The notes under the pieces: generated by a model
The model's database searches: none
Seen by the model: only the letters and a program-made list of their open reading frames with translations
What the model was told of the DNA's origin: nothing
Translations under genes and position numbers: made by a program
Shown: in pieces, positions 36,929 through 47,077 of the stretch
Layout: every line of letters begins with the position of its first letter
How positions within the stretch are numbered: the first letter of the stretch is position 1
DNA from: Bog-159 sp963738345
GTDB lineage: Bacteria; Acidobacteriota; Terriglobia; Bryobacterales; Bryobacteraceae
Assembly (NCBI GenBank): GCA_963738345.1
Contig: CAVTWI010000002.1
Coordinates: 6,510,001 to 6,574,000, forward strand
Direction of reading: 5' to 3'
Length of the DNA stretch: 64,000 nucleotides

Positions 36929-37462
36929 CTATCCGACAAACTGCGTCCAATCCACGCCGCGCATATCGCCCGTATTCAAACTGCTCGTGCAACTTGAAAG
37001 CCGTTGTCGAGGTCTGCGGCGTATGGCGCCGCTCGAGAGTCGAACGTCGGCGCTAAAACGGTTGTGCGCGACAATATGCTCGAAATCCTTGTCCTGGTTG
37101 GAGGCGTTTACGCACAGGAAATAGTGGTCGTCGGCGACTTTGTGGACCAGCATATCGTCGACAAATCCGCCGTGTTCGTAAAGCAGGCCGGAGTACTGGA
37201 TCTGGCCGGTTTTCAGTCTGGAGGCGGCGTTGGTGGTGACGTAATCGGTAAGTTGCAGCGCCTCTGGGCCGGTGATATCGATCTCGCCCATGTGGCTGAC
37301 ATCGAATAGCGCCGACGCTGCTCGCGCACGGCCATGATGCTCTTCGACCAGCGAGGAATACTGCACCGGCATGTCCCATCCGCCGAAGTCGACCATCTTG
37401 GCGCGCAGGGTGCGATGGACGTCATTCAGGCAAGTGGATTTGAGCGCGTCGGTGGCGGGCAT
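36929..37462 (-). pseudogene. chimera: 5' part of gcvT joined to the 3' end of the CoA-transferase gene
   Basis: The first part (about 145 codons from the ATG at 37462) is a diverged copy of gcvT, with the same upstream sequence. It covers KMVDFGGWDMPVQYSSLVEEH, SHMGEIDITGPEALQ and GFVDDMLVHKVADDHYF. Near 37025 the homology switches to the last 100 bases of the succinate:CoA transferase gene (39429-39530), ending TGDMRGVDWTQFVG against TGDMRGVDWTQFAG. Without the catalytic domain of either parent it cannot be a functional enzyme. Divergence of roughly 10 percent says the event is not recent. Confidence 0.8.
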
Positions 37463-37513
37463 CAAACTGGTAATGTAGCACGGGTACCCGGAAGTCGCCC
37501 GAGCAGCATCCAG

Positions 37514-39380
37514 CTACGCGCCTTGCTCCGGCTTGTACGTGCTGCAAACGCCTTGCGAGATGTAGCCCAAGTAGTCGGCCTGCGCCTGGGCCAGCGCCTG
37601 GGTCAAGGGCTGGCCATCCGTGCCTGTCCCCACCAGCGGAGCCGCCAGTTCGGTCGCGATCAGCCCTGTCGACGGCGGACCCCAATTCCCCAGCACTCCC
37701 GTATACTGCGCGATCTTCGTTTGCACGGCCGGCAGCAGGCTGTAGAAATCGTTGCCCATCTCGGCCGTGTTATTGGTCGTGTTGGGATCGTAATCGTAAA
37801 ACTCGCCGTCCGGGGGGACCGCGTTCGGCAGCACCGAACACTGCCCCCACGCCCAGTAATACGCCAGCTTCCCGCCGATCGCGTTGTGCGCCGGGTCCAG
37901 CTTGGTCCGCATCCCCACAATATGGCATTTGTTGGTCGAAACCGTTTGCGCCGGGGTGCTGGCGTCAAACGTGTGCAGAATGTAAGGCAGTCCCACGGGC
38001 GCCGGTGCGATGCGCGTTTCCTTGCTGTTGCTGTGCAGAAAACTCCATAACGACTGCCGGTTCGCCAGGTCCGGATACGTCTTCTTCCACTGCCCCTTTT
38101 GGCCCGCCGCCAGATCGCAAATCAAACCGAAAAAGTCCACTCCGGAGCACATCTGGTTCATGAAGGTAGTGCCCTTCTGCCCCGGGAATTGCACAAACAA
38201 CGGCACATGCAGCGATTCTTCGTACACCGCCGCGCCCTTATCGTGCAGCCCGTGCGACCCCGAATACTCCCCGTGGTCCGCCAGGAAAATCACTACCGTG
38301 TTCGAGGCGTAGGGCGACGCCGCCAGCGCATTCAGAATCAGGCCTACTTGCGCGTCCACTAAATGCTGCAGCCAGAAGTAATCGTTCAGGAACTGCACCC
38401 AGTCCGTAACCACTCCCGAGCCGGTCTGTATGGATTGCTGGAACGTGTATTGAAAACTCGGCTTGTTCAGGACCACCGTCAGGTCTTCGTAATTCCACGG
38501 CGACGGCAAACCCTGGTAAAACTGCGGCGCGCTCCCCGCCGGCGGATTGAAGTAGTAGCAGGGGAGCTGCACGCCCTTTGGAGGCGTCGGACTCGTCAGC
38601 CAAGCCGGCGCCTGCGCGATATCGTGCGGATTGATCAACCCTACCGTTGCGCACCAGGGCGAGGGCGGCGCCCCCGCCGTCGGAGTCTGCCCCTGCAGCC
38701 AGCCGATGAAGTCGCTGGTAATCATGGCGTCGCTCGCCAGCGTCACGCCGCTGATGGTCCCCCCGTTGCTGCCCTCGTTGGGAAAACCATTGGGCGATGG
38801 GTTGTAAGGCACCGGTCCTCCCGGATACGTGCGCGTATTAAATCCGTACGCCTGTAGGGGCGCCGCGTCCAGGTTCGCCGAAAGATGCCACTTGCCGAAC
38901 CACCACACGTTTCCCGCATACGCCGGGTTCAGCGCCACCATGGCCTCCGCCCAAGTCGGATAAGCCGGGTTCAGCGCCGGCGTGGTCGACACGCACCCCC
39001 CCCGAAGCTGCGCCGGTAATATACATCGCCGTCTGCGGTGAGTACAATCCGGTCAGCAGCGCCGAGCGGGCCGGCGTGCAGTTCGTCGCCGCGCAGTAAA
39101 ACTGCGCGAACTCGTAGGAGTTGCCCTGAATCCGCCCCATAATGTTGGGCATGATCGAGCTTTTCAGTTGCTTGTTTTGGCTGGCGCTCAGCCAGACCGG
39201 CAGCCGCATCTGATCGACCATTACGATCAGAATGTTCGGATTCTTCAGCACCGGCGCCGCCGACCACGCCGCCGGTTCCGCGACCTCCGCCGAAGATTGT
39301 CCCTGTAAACCCGTTACGCCTAGAAGCGCCCCCGCGCCAAGGCTGCCGAGAAAGCCTCGGCGGCTGAATGCCTCGCCCAT
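37514..39380 (-). CDS. sulfatase, frameshift in a G8 tract
   Basis: A twin-arginine-like signal (SRRGFLGSLGAGALLGV) is followed by sulfatase segments NILIVMVDQMRLP and the active-site motif CTPARSALLTG, whose Cys would become formylglycine. After the G8 tract (38996-39003) the frame changes; removing one G continues with STTPALNPAYPTWAEAMVA and metal- and substrate-binding parts such as VIFLADHGEYSGSHGLHDKG. Joined length is about 620 residues. It would cleave a sulfate or phosphate ester outside the cytoplasm; the substrate is unknown. A formylglycine-generating enzyme is not in the window. Confidence 0.8.
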
Positions 39381-39428
39381 CGCAAGAGTATAGCCGACCG
39401 GGTCCGCCGAGTCACTTGCCCTTTCGTA

Positions 39429-40931
39429 CTACCCGGCGAATTGCGTCCAATCCACGCCGCGCATATCGCCCGTCTTCAAATACTGCTCGTGCAACTTGAA
39501 AGCCGCCGTCAAGGTCTGCGGCGTATGGCCGCCTTCTACCATTTCTAAATAACCCATCAGTTCATCCCGGAAGTCCGGATGCGCACAGTTATGAATGATT
39601 AGCAGCGCGCGTTCATACGGCGAACGGCCGCGCAGGTCGGCGATGCCGTACTCCGTGGCCACGATCTGGACCGAGTGCTCGCTATGGTCCATATGGCTGA
39701 CCAGCGGCACGATGGTCGAGATCTTGCCGCCCTTCGCGGTCGACGGGCAGGTGAATACCGACAAGTATGCGTTGCGGGTGAAGTCGCCCGAACCGCCGAT
39801 GCCGTTCATCATCTGGCGCCCCATCACGTGGGTGCTGTTGACGTTCCCGAAAATATCCACCTCAATGGCGGTATTGACCGAAATGATGCCGAGGCGCCGG
39901 ATCACTTCAGGGTTGTTGCTGATCTCCTGGGGCCGCAGCAGGATGCGCGAGCGGAACCATTCCAGGTTCTCGTAGACCGTGCGCAGCATCGCGTGGCTCA
40001 CGGTAAGGGAGCAACTGCTGGCGAACTTCACCCGCTCGTTCTGCATCAAACGAACCACGGAATCCTGAAGCACTTCCGTGTACATTTCGAAGGCCGGAAT
40101 TTCGGGATGCTTGCCCAGCGCGCCCAGCACCGCGTTAGCAATATCGCCAACACCGGATTGAATAGGCAGGAACGATTTCGGCACGCGGCCCGCGGCGATT
40201 TCGGCGGCCAGGAATTCGGCCACGTTCTCGCCGATCTTTTCGGTGGTGGGGGTGGCATCGGCAAACCCGTGCGTTTCGTCATCTGCATCGGTCTCGACCA
40301 CGCCGACGATCCGCGCCGGATCGACCTTGATCACCGGCGAGCCGATGCGATCGGAAGCCGCATAGATGGGAATCTCGCGGCGATGCGGCGGATCGGCCGG
40401 TTCGTAAATATCGTGAATGCCCAGCAGCGTCGGCGGATGGCGATGATTCAGCTCGATGATGATTTTTTCGGCCTTGTTACAGAAGGTGGGCGCGCAACCT
40501 ACCGACGATGTAAGCACGATGCCGCCGCCGGCCGTTAGATCGCTGGCCTCGACCACTGCCCAATGCACCGGACCCAGAAAACCGTAGCGGGTGGCCTGCG
40601 GCATCAGCGACAGGTGCATGTCGAAGAAGCGGGTCTTGCCGGTGTTGATGCGCGCGCGCAGCGCCGGATCGGATTGATAGGGTGTACGGAAGCTGATGGC
40701 GTCGGCCTTGGCCAGAGCGCCATCGAGCGAGATGCCGGTGGAGGCGCCGGTGAGCACGCCGATCTGGAAGTCGCGCCCAGCCTCGTGTTCCGCCGTGGCG
40801 CGGGCGGCGATGGCCATGGGTATGGCTTTCGGCGCGCCAGCCGGAGTAAAGCCGCTGAAGCCGACAGTCTGGCCATGCCCGACCAGCGCGGCAGCCTCAT
40901 CGGCGGTAAGCAAAGGAAATGAAAAGATCAT
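39429..40931 (-). CDS. scpC: succinate/propionyl-CoA:acetate-type CoA-transferase
   Basis: 500 residues of the acetyl-CoA hydrolase/transferase family. The N-terminus is ADEAAALVGHGQTVGFSGFTPAGAPKAIP, the catalytic Glu is in FEMYTEVLQDSVV, and GVGDIANAVLGAL and GSGDFTRNAYLSVFTCPST are typical. In this operon the likely reaction is transfer of CoA from propionyl-CoA to succinate, closing the propionate-succinate cycle, as ScpC does; acetate as partner cannot be excluded. It is the last gene of the methylmalonyl-CoA operon and overlaps meaB by four bases. Its 3' end is the source of the duplicated fragment at 36929. Confidence 0.85.
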   Translation of the reverse strand: MIFSFPLLTADEAAALVGHGQTVGFSGFTPAGAPKAIPMAIAARATAEHEAGRDFQIGVLTGASTGISLDGALAKADAISFRTPYQSDPALRARINTGKTRFFDMHLSLMPQATRYGFLGPVHWAVVEASDLTAGGGIVLTSSVGCAPTFCNKAEKIIIELNHRHPPTLLGIHDIYEPADPPHRREIPIYAASDRIGSPVIKVDPARIVGVVETDADDETHGFADATPTTEKIGENVAEFLAAEIAAGRVPKSFLPIQSGVGDIANAVLGALGKHPEIPAFEMYTEVLQDSVVRLMQNERVKFASSCSLTVSHAMLRTVYENLEWFRSRILLRPQEISNNPEVIRRLGIISVNTAIEVDIFGNVNSTHVMGRQMMNGIGGSGDFTRNAYLSVFTCPSTAKGGKISTIVPLVSHMDHSEHSVQIVATEYGIADLRGRSPYERALLIIHNCAHPDFRDELMGYLEMVEGGHTPQTLTAAFKLHEQYLKTGDMRGVDWTQFAG

Positions 40932-41944
40932 GATGGATTCTCGGTATAAATTCGGATCAAACGGCGCGCCGCGCGAAATGGACTCAACCGTCCCGCGAGC
41001 ACGTCCTGCTCGTAAGAAGCCAGTTTGTCGCGCACGCCCGCATGCTGCATAAACTCGTCCCGCAGGCCCTGTTCGATCAACTCGTACATCCAGCTTTTCA
41101 CCTGCTGCTGGCGGTAGTTGGCCAGTTGCGCGGTGCTGGTGAGCCAGGCGTTGTGCTCAAGAACGGCTTCCCAGATCTCCGCGATGCCTTCGCGGGCGCG
41201 CGCCGAGCAGGTAGTCACGCGCGGCGTCCAACCGGTGCCGGAGGGCGAAAACAGGTGTAGCGCGTTGGCAAATTCGCGGCGGGCGGCATCGGCTTTGGCG
41301 CGATTGTCGCCATCCGCCTTGTTGAAAGCGATCATATCGGTCATCTCGATGATGCCGCGCTTGATGCCTTGTAACTCGTCTCCCGCGCCTGCCAGCATGA
41401 GTAATAGGAAAAAATCGACCATGGACCGGACCGCGGTTTCCGACTGGCCCACCCCAACCGTTTCCACGAGCACGTTCCGATAGCCGGCCGCCTCGCAGAG
41501 CAGCATAGTTTCGCGCGTACGGCGGGCCACCCCCCCCAGCGAACCGCCCGACGGCGAAGGACGGATGAATGCGCGATCGTCGTTCGACAGGGATTCCATG
41601 CGGGTTTTATCCCCCAAAATGCTGCCGCGCGAAACCTGGCTCGAAGGGTCGACGGCGAGTACCGCCACTTTTTCGTTGCGCTCGCTGGTGAGATAAACTC
41701 CCAGCACTTCGATGAGCGAACTCTTGCCGGCGCCGGGCACGCCAGTTATGCCGACGCGAATGGAATCGCCCGCGTAGGGCAGACATTGTTCGATCACGTC
41801 CTGCGCGAGTTCGGTATCTTCCGCGTGCAGGCTCTCGACCAGCGTAATGGCGCGGCTCAGGATGGTGCGGTCGCCGCGCAGTACGCCTTCTACATAAGCA
41901 TCGCGGGTAAGGCGCCGCCGGGGGCGCGCCGGCGCCTGCTCCAC
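40928..41944 (-). CDS. meaB: methylmalonyl-CoA mutase-associated GTPase MeaB
   Basis: 338 residues. The GTPase Walker A (GVPGAGKSSLIE), the AVDPSSQVSRGSILGDKTRM segment and NKAD are those of the MeaB/ArgK G3E GTPases that guard and reload the cobalamin cofactor of methylmalonyl-CoA mutase. The SIMIBI C-terminal dimer helices are present. It lies directly after the large mutase subunit, as in other bacteria. An intact G8 run occurs in the SLGGVARRT segment. Confidence 0.93.
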   Translation of the reverse strand: MEQAPARPRRRLTRDAYVEGVLRGDRTILSRAITLVESLHAEDTELAQDVIEQCLPYAGDSIRVGITGVPGAGKSSLIEVLGVYLTSERNEKVAVLAVDPSSQVSRGSILGDKTRMESLSNDDRAFIRPSPSGGSLGGVARRTRETMLLCEAAGYRNVLVETVGVGQSETAVRSMVDFFLLLMLAGAGDELQGIKRGIIEMTDMIAFNKADGDNRAKADAARREFANALHLFSPSGTGWTPRVTTCSARAREGIAEIWEAVLEHNAWLTSTAQLANYRQQQVKSWMYELIEQGLRDEFMQHAGVRDKLASYEQDVLAGRLSPFRAARRLIRIYTENPS

Positions 41945-41945
41945 G

Positions 41946-44093
41946 TTAGACCCGCTCCACCGGGGTGGCTGCCAGCGTCTTCAGAATGTCCTGCGCCGCC
42001 AGCGGGATTACCGTACCGGGTCCGAAGATGCCGCTGACTCCGCTCTTGTAAAGGAAGTCGTAATCCTGCGGCGGAATGACCCCGCCTACCACTACCAGAA
42101 TGTCTTCGCGGCCCAGTTTCTTGAGCTCTTCGATGACTTGTGGCACCAGTGTGTTATGTCCCGCCGCAAGCGACGACACGCCCAAAATGTGGACGTCGTT
42201 CTCGACGGCGTGGCGCGCCACTTCGCGCGGCGTTTGGAACAGCGGCCCTATGTCCACATCAAAGCCGAGGTCGGCAAACGCGGTGGAAATTACTTTGGAC
42301 CCGCGGTCGTGGCCGTCCTGCCCCATCTTAGCCACCAGCATGCGAGGGCGGCGGCCCTCCGCGGCGGCGAATTCGTCCGCCATCTGGCGGGCCTTCTGGA
42401 AGTTTTCGTCCATCTTGCTTTCTGCCGAGTATACGCCGGAAATGGTGCGGGTAACAGCCTGGTAGCGTCCCCACACGCGTTCGAGCGCGCTGGAGATTTC
42501 GCCCAACGTGGCCCGCTGGCGCGCCGCGGTCACCGCCAGGTCGAGCAAATTGCCTTCGCCGGTCTCAGCGCAAACGGTCAAAGCCGCCAGCGCTTCCTGT
42601 ACCGCGATCACGTCGCGCGTGCGGCGGGCTTCATCCAAGCGGGCAAGTTGCGATTTACGAACGGCAGTGTTATCGACAACGCGCACGTCGAGCGTCGATT
42701 CGGACTCCGGGCTGGTAAGCGTTGACGCCGACGATAATGTCTTTACCGGAATCGATGCGCGCCTGTTTGCGCGCGGCGGCTTCTTCAATCCGCATCTTGG
42801 GCAGTCCGGTTTCGATGGCTTTGGCCATGCCGCCCAGTTGCTCCACTTCCTGGATCAGTTGCCAGGCGCGTTGCATCAGGTCATGAGTCAGCTTCTCGAC
42901 GTAATACGAGCCGCCCCACGGATCCACCACTTTGGTGATGCCGGTTTCTTCCTGCAGATAAATTTGGGTATTGCGCGCGATACGCGCGGAAAAATCGGTG
43001 GGCAGCGCCAAGGCTTCGTCGAGGGCGTTGGTGTGCAGCGATTGCGTATGGCCCAGCGCGGCCGCCAGCGCTTCCACGCAGGTACGCACCACATTGTTGA
43101 ACGGATCCTGCGCCGTAAGGCTCCACCCGGAAGTCTGGCAATGTGTGCGCAGTACCATCGATTTGGGATTCTTGGGGTTCAACTGCTTCACCAGTTTGGC
43201 CCACAGAACGCGTGCCGCACGCATTTTGGCAATCTCCATGAAGTGGTTCATGCCAATGCCCCAGAAGAAAGAAATACGCGGAGCGAAGCTGTCGATATCG
43301 AGACCCGCGCGTATACCGGTGCGCAAATATTCGAGGCCGTCGGCCAGAGTGTAGGCCAGTTCCAGATCGGCGGTGGCCCCGGCTTCCTGCATGTGGTATC
43401 CGCTCACGCTGATGCAGTTGAACTTCGGCATCTTCTGCGAGGTGTAGCGGAAGATATCGCCGATGATCCGCATGGAGCCTTCCGGCGGATAGATATAGGT
43501 GTTGCGCACCATGAACTCTTTCAGAATGTCGTTCTGAATGGTGCCGCTGAGCTTCTCCGCCGGTGACGCCCTGTTCTTCGGCGGCCACGATGTAGAACGC
43601 CATGATAGGCAGTACCGCGCCGTTCATGGTCATGGATACGGACATCTGGTCGAGCGGAATCTGGTCGAACAGGATCTTCATGTCCAAGACGGAATCGATG
43701 GCCACGCCGGCCTTGCCGACATCGCCGACCACCCGCTCGTGGTCGGAATCGTAGCCGCGGTGAGTGGGCAAGATCGAAAGCTACTGAAAGACCTTTTTGG
43801 CCAGCCGCCAGGTTGCGGCGATAGAAGGCATTCGACTCTTCCGCCGTCGAAAACCCCGCGTACTGGCGGATGGTCCAGGGCTGCCGCGAGTACATCGTGG
43901 AATAAGGGCCGCGGAGATAGGGCGGCAATCCGGCGGCATAGGCCAGGTGCTGCATGCCTTCGAGATCGGCCCGCGTAAACCAGGGTTGGATCGTAATGTG
44001 CTCCGGCGCGAACCACTCGGAACCGGCAGGTGCGGCTTGCGGTGCGCCATCCGCCGCGGGCTTGTAATCAATCTTCGAAAAATCGGGACGCAT
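41946..44093 (-). CDS. mutB: methylmalonyl-CoA mutase large (cobalamin-binding) subunit, three frameshifts
   Basis: About 715 residues when joined. The N-terminus is PDFSKIDYKP and RQYAGFSTAEESNAFYRRNL, followed by the barrel with ATHRGYDSDHERVVGDVGKAG. The cobalamin-binding C-terminus has AKMGQDGHDRGSKVI with the DxHxxG motif that supplies the lower-axial His. Frame breaks near 43766, 43560 and 42705 are each one-base gains, and residues on both sides are conserved. It converts (R)-methylmalonyl-CoA to succinyl-CoA reversibly with adenosylcobalamin. It follows the small subunit by 2 bases. Confidence 0.9.
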
Positions 44094-44095
44094 GG

Positions 44096-45754
44096 TTAGC
44101 TCTTCACCCCCAGACGCTCCTGCCAGCCGCGCAGGACTTCGGCCGCATTGCTCCGCGCATGCACGAAATCGGCTACGCCGGCCTGTTTCAACTGGTCGAT
44201 GGATTCCACCGGATTGCCCGCTACGATCACCGGCGTGGATTTGCCGGCCGCGCGCAACTGCTGGATCACCGGCGGCGCCAAGGTCGCATATTCAGGGTCG
44301 GAACTACAAAGTACTACCACGTCTGGATCGCCTGTAATGCCGCTGGAGGTTTGGATTTCAAAGCCGGCGCAGCCAAAGAAATTGGTGATAAAGCCGGAGC
44401 GCGCCTTGCGCATCTTAACATCCCCCGCTTCGAGTAGCAGGAAGCGCGGCGTACGGCCGGTTCGCGCGGCATGCCGCTCCGTTCGAAGCCGGATCGCTTC
44501 GAAAATTCGGGCGGCGCGCGGCGCGGGATCTTCGCGTTCGATTTTGGGTAGCATGCGCTCTTGCAGATTGGGGTATTGGTTGGTGCCCACGATGGCCGTG
44601 CGCCGTGTACTGACGGCGGCGTCGCGCGCCCCTTGCGATTTGGCGAGGTCGGCGGCAAGCGTGCCCGCGCTCGAGTATTTCAGGAATCCGCCGGCCGCCT
44701 CGATCTGCTGGAACAGTGTCCAGGCCTCGCGCGCCAGCGAGTCGGTCAGCACTTCAATGTAGTAGGAGCCACCCGCCGCGTCGATCGAGCGGTCGAGCCA
44801 GGCTTCCTGCTTCAGCATCAACTGCGTATTGCAGGCCAGGCGGTCGCTCGCGGGATCCGGGTTGCGATAGGGTTCGTCGAATGCTTCCACCTGCAGCGAA
44901 TCGGCGCCGCCAATGGCCGCCGCCATGGCTTCCGTGGTGGCGCGCAGTACGTTCACGTAAGCGTCGTAAATGGTTTTGGTCGCATGCGCCGTACGCGCGT
45001 GAATGTGCATCTTACCGGCTTCGGGATGCGCAGGCTGAAAACTCGATATCGCGCGTGCCCACAACGTGCGGGCGGCGCGCAGTTTGGCGATTTCGAGGAA
45101 ATAGCTTGATCCTACTGAAAAGGAAAACGTCAGGGATTGTGCAGCCTGGTCCGCCGTAAACCCGCGATCCGTAAGTTGGGTCACGATCTCTACACCTTCA
45201 GCCAGCGCGAAGGCCAATTCCTGAACGATAGTCGCGCCGGACTCTGCAAAACGGTGGACCGGAATGGTGACCGGCCGAAGTCCCGCAGCCTCGACCGCGC
45301 GGATCAACTTCGCAGCCTGATCAAAATCGGCCAGCGGTTCGTAATCGACGGACCCGCCCGCTATCGGCTTACGAGCCAGCGCTTCCAGCAGTTCCGTGGC
45401 ACGCGCGCCAGCCTCGAAGTGCACTGCGCACTTCGGCAAGGCGTTCAAAACTTCACCGATATTCTGATCACCCAGCACGAAACAAATTTCGTCCGCACCC
45501 GCTTTCAGGGCCGCTTGCGCCTCGGCTGCCTGGTGAACCCGCACCCGGATTTTCCACGCATTGTCCGCGCGTGTACCCCGCGTGTACGGAAACTCACCGG
45601 GCGAAGCATCCAGATATTCCAGGCCGTTCAGATCTTCCGCACGATAGTACAGCCTGGTTTTGGGAGCCGCGCCTTTCATATCCGTGCGGACCACTTCGTC
45701 CCACTGCGCGGTAGTAACGGGAGGAAACTCTGCGAGCGTAAGATCGCTGGTCAT
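44096..45754 (-). CDS. mutA: methylmalonyl-CoA mutase small subunit
   Basis: 552 residues, homologous to the large subunit but without the DxHxxG cobalamin motif: the corresponding C-terminal fold reads DVVVLCSSDPEYATLAPPVIQQLRAAG. Barrel segments are LTFSFSVGSSYFLEIAKLRAARTLW and DAAGGSYYIEVLTDSLAREAW. It is the non-catalytic partner in the heterodimer. Its ATG overlaps the epimerase stop (ATGA). Confidence 0.93.
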   Translation of the reverse strand: MTSDLTLAEFPPVTTAQWDEVVRTDMKGAAPKTRLYYRAEDLNGLEYLDASPGEFPYTRGTRADNAWKIRVRVHQAAEAQAALKAGADEICFVLGDQNIGEVLNALPKCAVHFEAGARATELLEALARKPIAGGSVDYEPLADFDQAAKLIRAVEAAGLRPVTIPVHRFAESGATIVQELAFALAEGVEIVTQLTDRGFTADQAAQSLTFSFSVGSSYFLEIAKLRAARTLWARAISSFQPAHPEAGKMHIHARTAHATKTIYDAYVNVLRATTEAMAAAIGGADSLQVEAFDEPYRNPDPASDRLACNTQLMLKQEAWLDRSIDAAGGSYYIEVLTDSLAREAWTLFQQIEAAGGFLKYSSAGTLAADLAKSQGARDAAVSTRRTAIVGTNQYPNLQERMLPKIEREDPAPRAARIFEAIRLRTERHAARTGRTPRFLLLEAGDVKMRKARSGFITNFFGCAGFEIQTSSGITGDPDVVVLCSSDPEYATLAPPVIQQLRAAGKSTPVIVAGNPVESIDQLKQAGVADFVHARSNAAEVLRGWQERLGVKS

Positions 45755-46200
45755 GCCGCGGGGTCCTCCACAATTTCAATCAGCACGCCCAGCGACTTCG
45801 GATGTACAAAAAATACGGTGGTGCCGCGCGATCCGGGACGGGGCGCTTTGTCGATGATCTGGAATCCGGCGCCTTTCATATATTCGAAAGCGGCCGCCGC
45901 GCTGCGCACACGGAAAGCCACATGCGCCAATCCGCCGCGTCCGCCGTTCTTATCAATTAACTTCTGCACCGGCGACTCGGCGCCCAGCGGCTCCAGCAAT
46001 TGCACCAGGTTGGGACCCTCGCCCACTTGCAGCAGGGCCTCGCGCACCTGGTCACCGCCATACACCTCTTCGCGATGGATTTCCCGGAAACCGAGCAATC
46101 CGTACTGCTTCACCTGCGCATCCAGTTCACCTTGGCGCACCGCTATGGCTACGTGGTCCACGAACTGAAAACCAGGAACGTTAGCTAGATCTTCGCTCAT
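45751..46200 (-). CDS. mce: methylmalonyl-CoA epimerase
   Basis: 149 residues of the vicinal oxygen chelate fold. Metal ligands are visible in FVDHVAIAV, LAHVAFRV and VLIEIVED. It interconverts (2S)- and (2R)-methylmalonyl-CoA, needed between the carboxyltransferase and the mutase. Position between the biotin carrier and the mutase genes is as expected for the pathway. Confidence 0.93.
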   Translation of the reverse strand: MSEDLANVPGFQFVDHVAIAVRQGELDAQVKQYGLLGFREIHREEVYGGDQVREALLQVGEGPNLVQLLEPLGAESPVQKLIDKNGGRGGLAHVAFRVRSAAAAFEYMKGAGFQIIDKAPRPGSRGTTVFFVHPKSLGVLIEIVEDPAA

Positions 46201-46203
46201 AAC

Positions 46204-46602
46204 TTATTCGAATTCGACCAATACTTGATTCATCTGCACGCCATCGCCCACGCCCGCATTAATGGCCTTGATTTTGCCGGCCACCGGCGACGTAATGTTG
46301 GTTTCCATCTTCATGGCTTCCAACACCAACAGTGGATCGTTGGCCTGAATCTGCTGGCCTGGCTGTGCATTCACCCGCACCACGATGCCGGCCACCGGAC
46401 TGCGGCAGACTTTATCTTCCGGCAGATCGCTTTCAGCGGCGCCCGGACGTGCCGGCGGCGGAGCCGAAGGCAATGCCGTGGGAGTCTGTTGGACGTAGTT
46501 GTGTGAAGGTCCGTTGAAAGAGCCAGAGGGCGCGTGTTCGTCTTCGGTAACTTCTACATCTACTTCGTAAATCTTATCGTCAACCGTTATCTTTAACTTC
46601 AT
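46204..46602 (-). CDS. biotin carboxyl carrier protein of the carboxyltransferase
   Basis: 132 residues. The C-terminal biotinyl domain has VLEAMKMETNITSPVAG with the biotinylated Lys. The N-terminus (KLKITVDDKIYEVDVEVTEDE) is a short strand-rich element, followed by a Pro/Ala linker. It corresponds to the 1.3S subunit of transcarboxylase or the gamma/biotin subunit of methylmalonyl-CoA decarboxylase. It overlaps the OadG-like gene by four bases. Confidence 0.9.
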   Translation of the reverse strand: MKLKITVDDKIYEVDVEVTEDEHAPSGSFNGPSHNYVQQTPTALPSAPPPARPGAAESDLPEDKVCRSPVAGIVVRVNAQPGQQIQANDPLLVLEAMKMETNITSPVAGKIKAINAGVGDGVQMNQVLVEFE

Positions 46603-47039
46603 CGCCCGTGCATGACCCCCAAATTGTGTGATGCCTGAACAAATACGCGGCCCTGCTGCGCCCAGGCGTTAGATGGCGCATTGCGCACCAGTCGCGCACC
46701 GCGAATGCGCGCGCGCTTCCCAAGGAAAGCGGCTACGGCGGCCGTCAGAACCATGATGATTTCCGGAGAAACTTCTTCCGCGGCCTTCGGTTCGTCTACC
46801 TTCGGCGCAGGCTCCACGACCTTGGCAGCCAGTGGCGCGGGCGATGGCGATACCACCGGAACCGGAGCCGTTACAGGCACCGGAGCCGGCGCGGCTACGT
46901 CAACCGGCGCCCCATGACCATTGCGATCTTCAATCAGCGTTTCCAAACGATGCACTTCGCTTTGCACCATGCGGCGGGACATGACAGTGCCGGCGATCCA
47001 TCCTGCGAAGATTCCCAGCGGTAATAAAAATAGACCCAT
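46599..47039 (-). CDS. OadG/MmdD-like membrane-anchored subunit
   Basis: 146 residues. One N-terminal transmembrane helix (LFLLPLGIFAGWIAGTVMS) is followed by a long Ala/Pro/Val-rich linker. The C-terminal part is EIIMVLTAAVAAFLGKRARIRGARLV and a WAQQGR motif, which resemble the C-terminal segments of small (gamma/delta) subunits of sodium-pumping decarboxylases. In those enzymes this subunit holds the complex to the membrane beta subunit. No beta subunit gene is in the operon. It may instead tether the transcarboxylase to the membrane. Confidence 0.6.
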   Translation of the reverse strand: MGLFLLPLGIFAGWIAGTVMSRRMVQSEVHRLETLIEDRNGHGAPVDVAAPAPVPVTAPVPVVSPSPAPLAAKVVEPAPKVDEPKAAEEVSPEIIMVLTAAVAAFLGKRARIRGARLVRNAPSNAWAQQGRVFVQASHNLGVMHGR

Positions 47040-47077
47040 AAGTGTGCCTTTGAACAGCGACAGGCTGAAAGCCCGCC

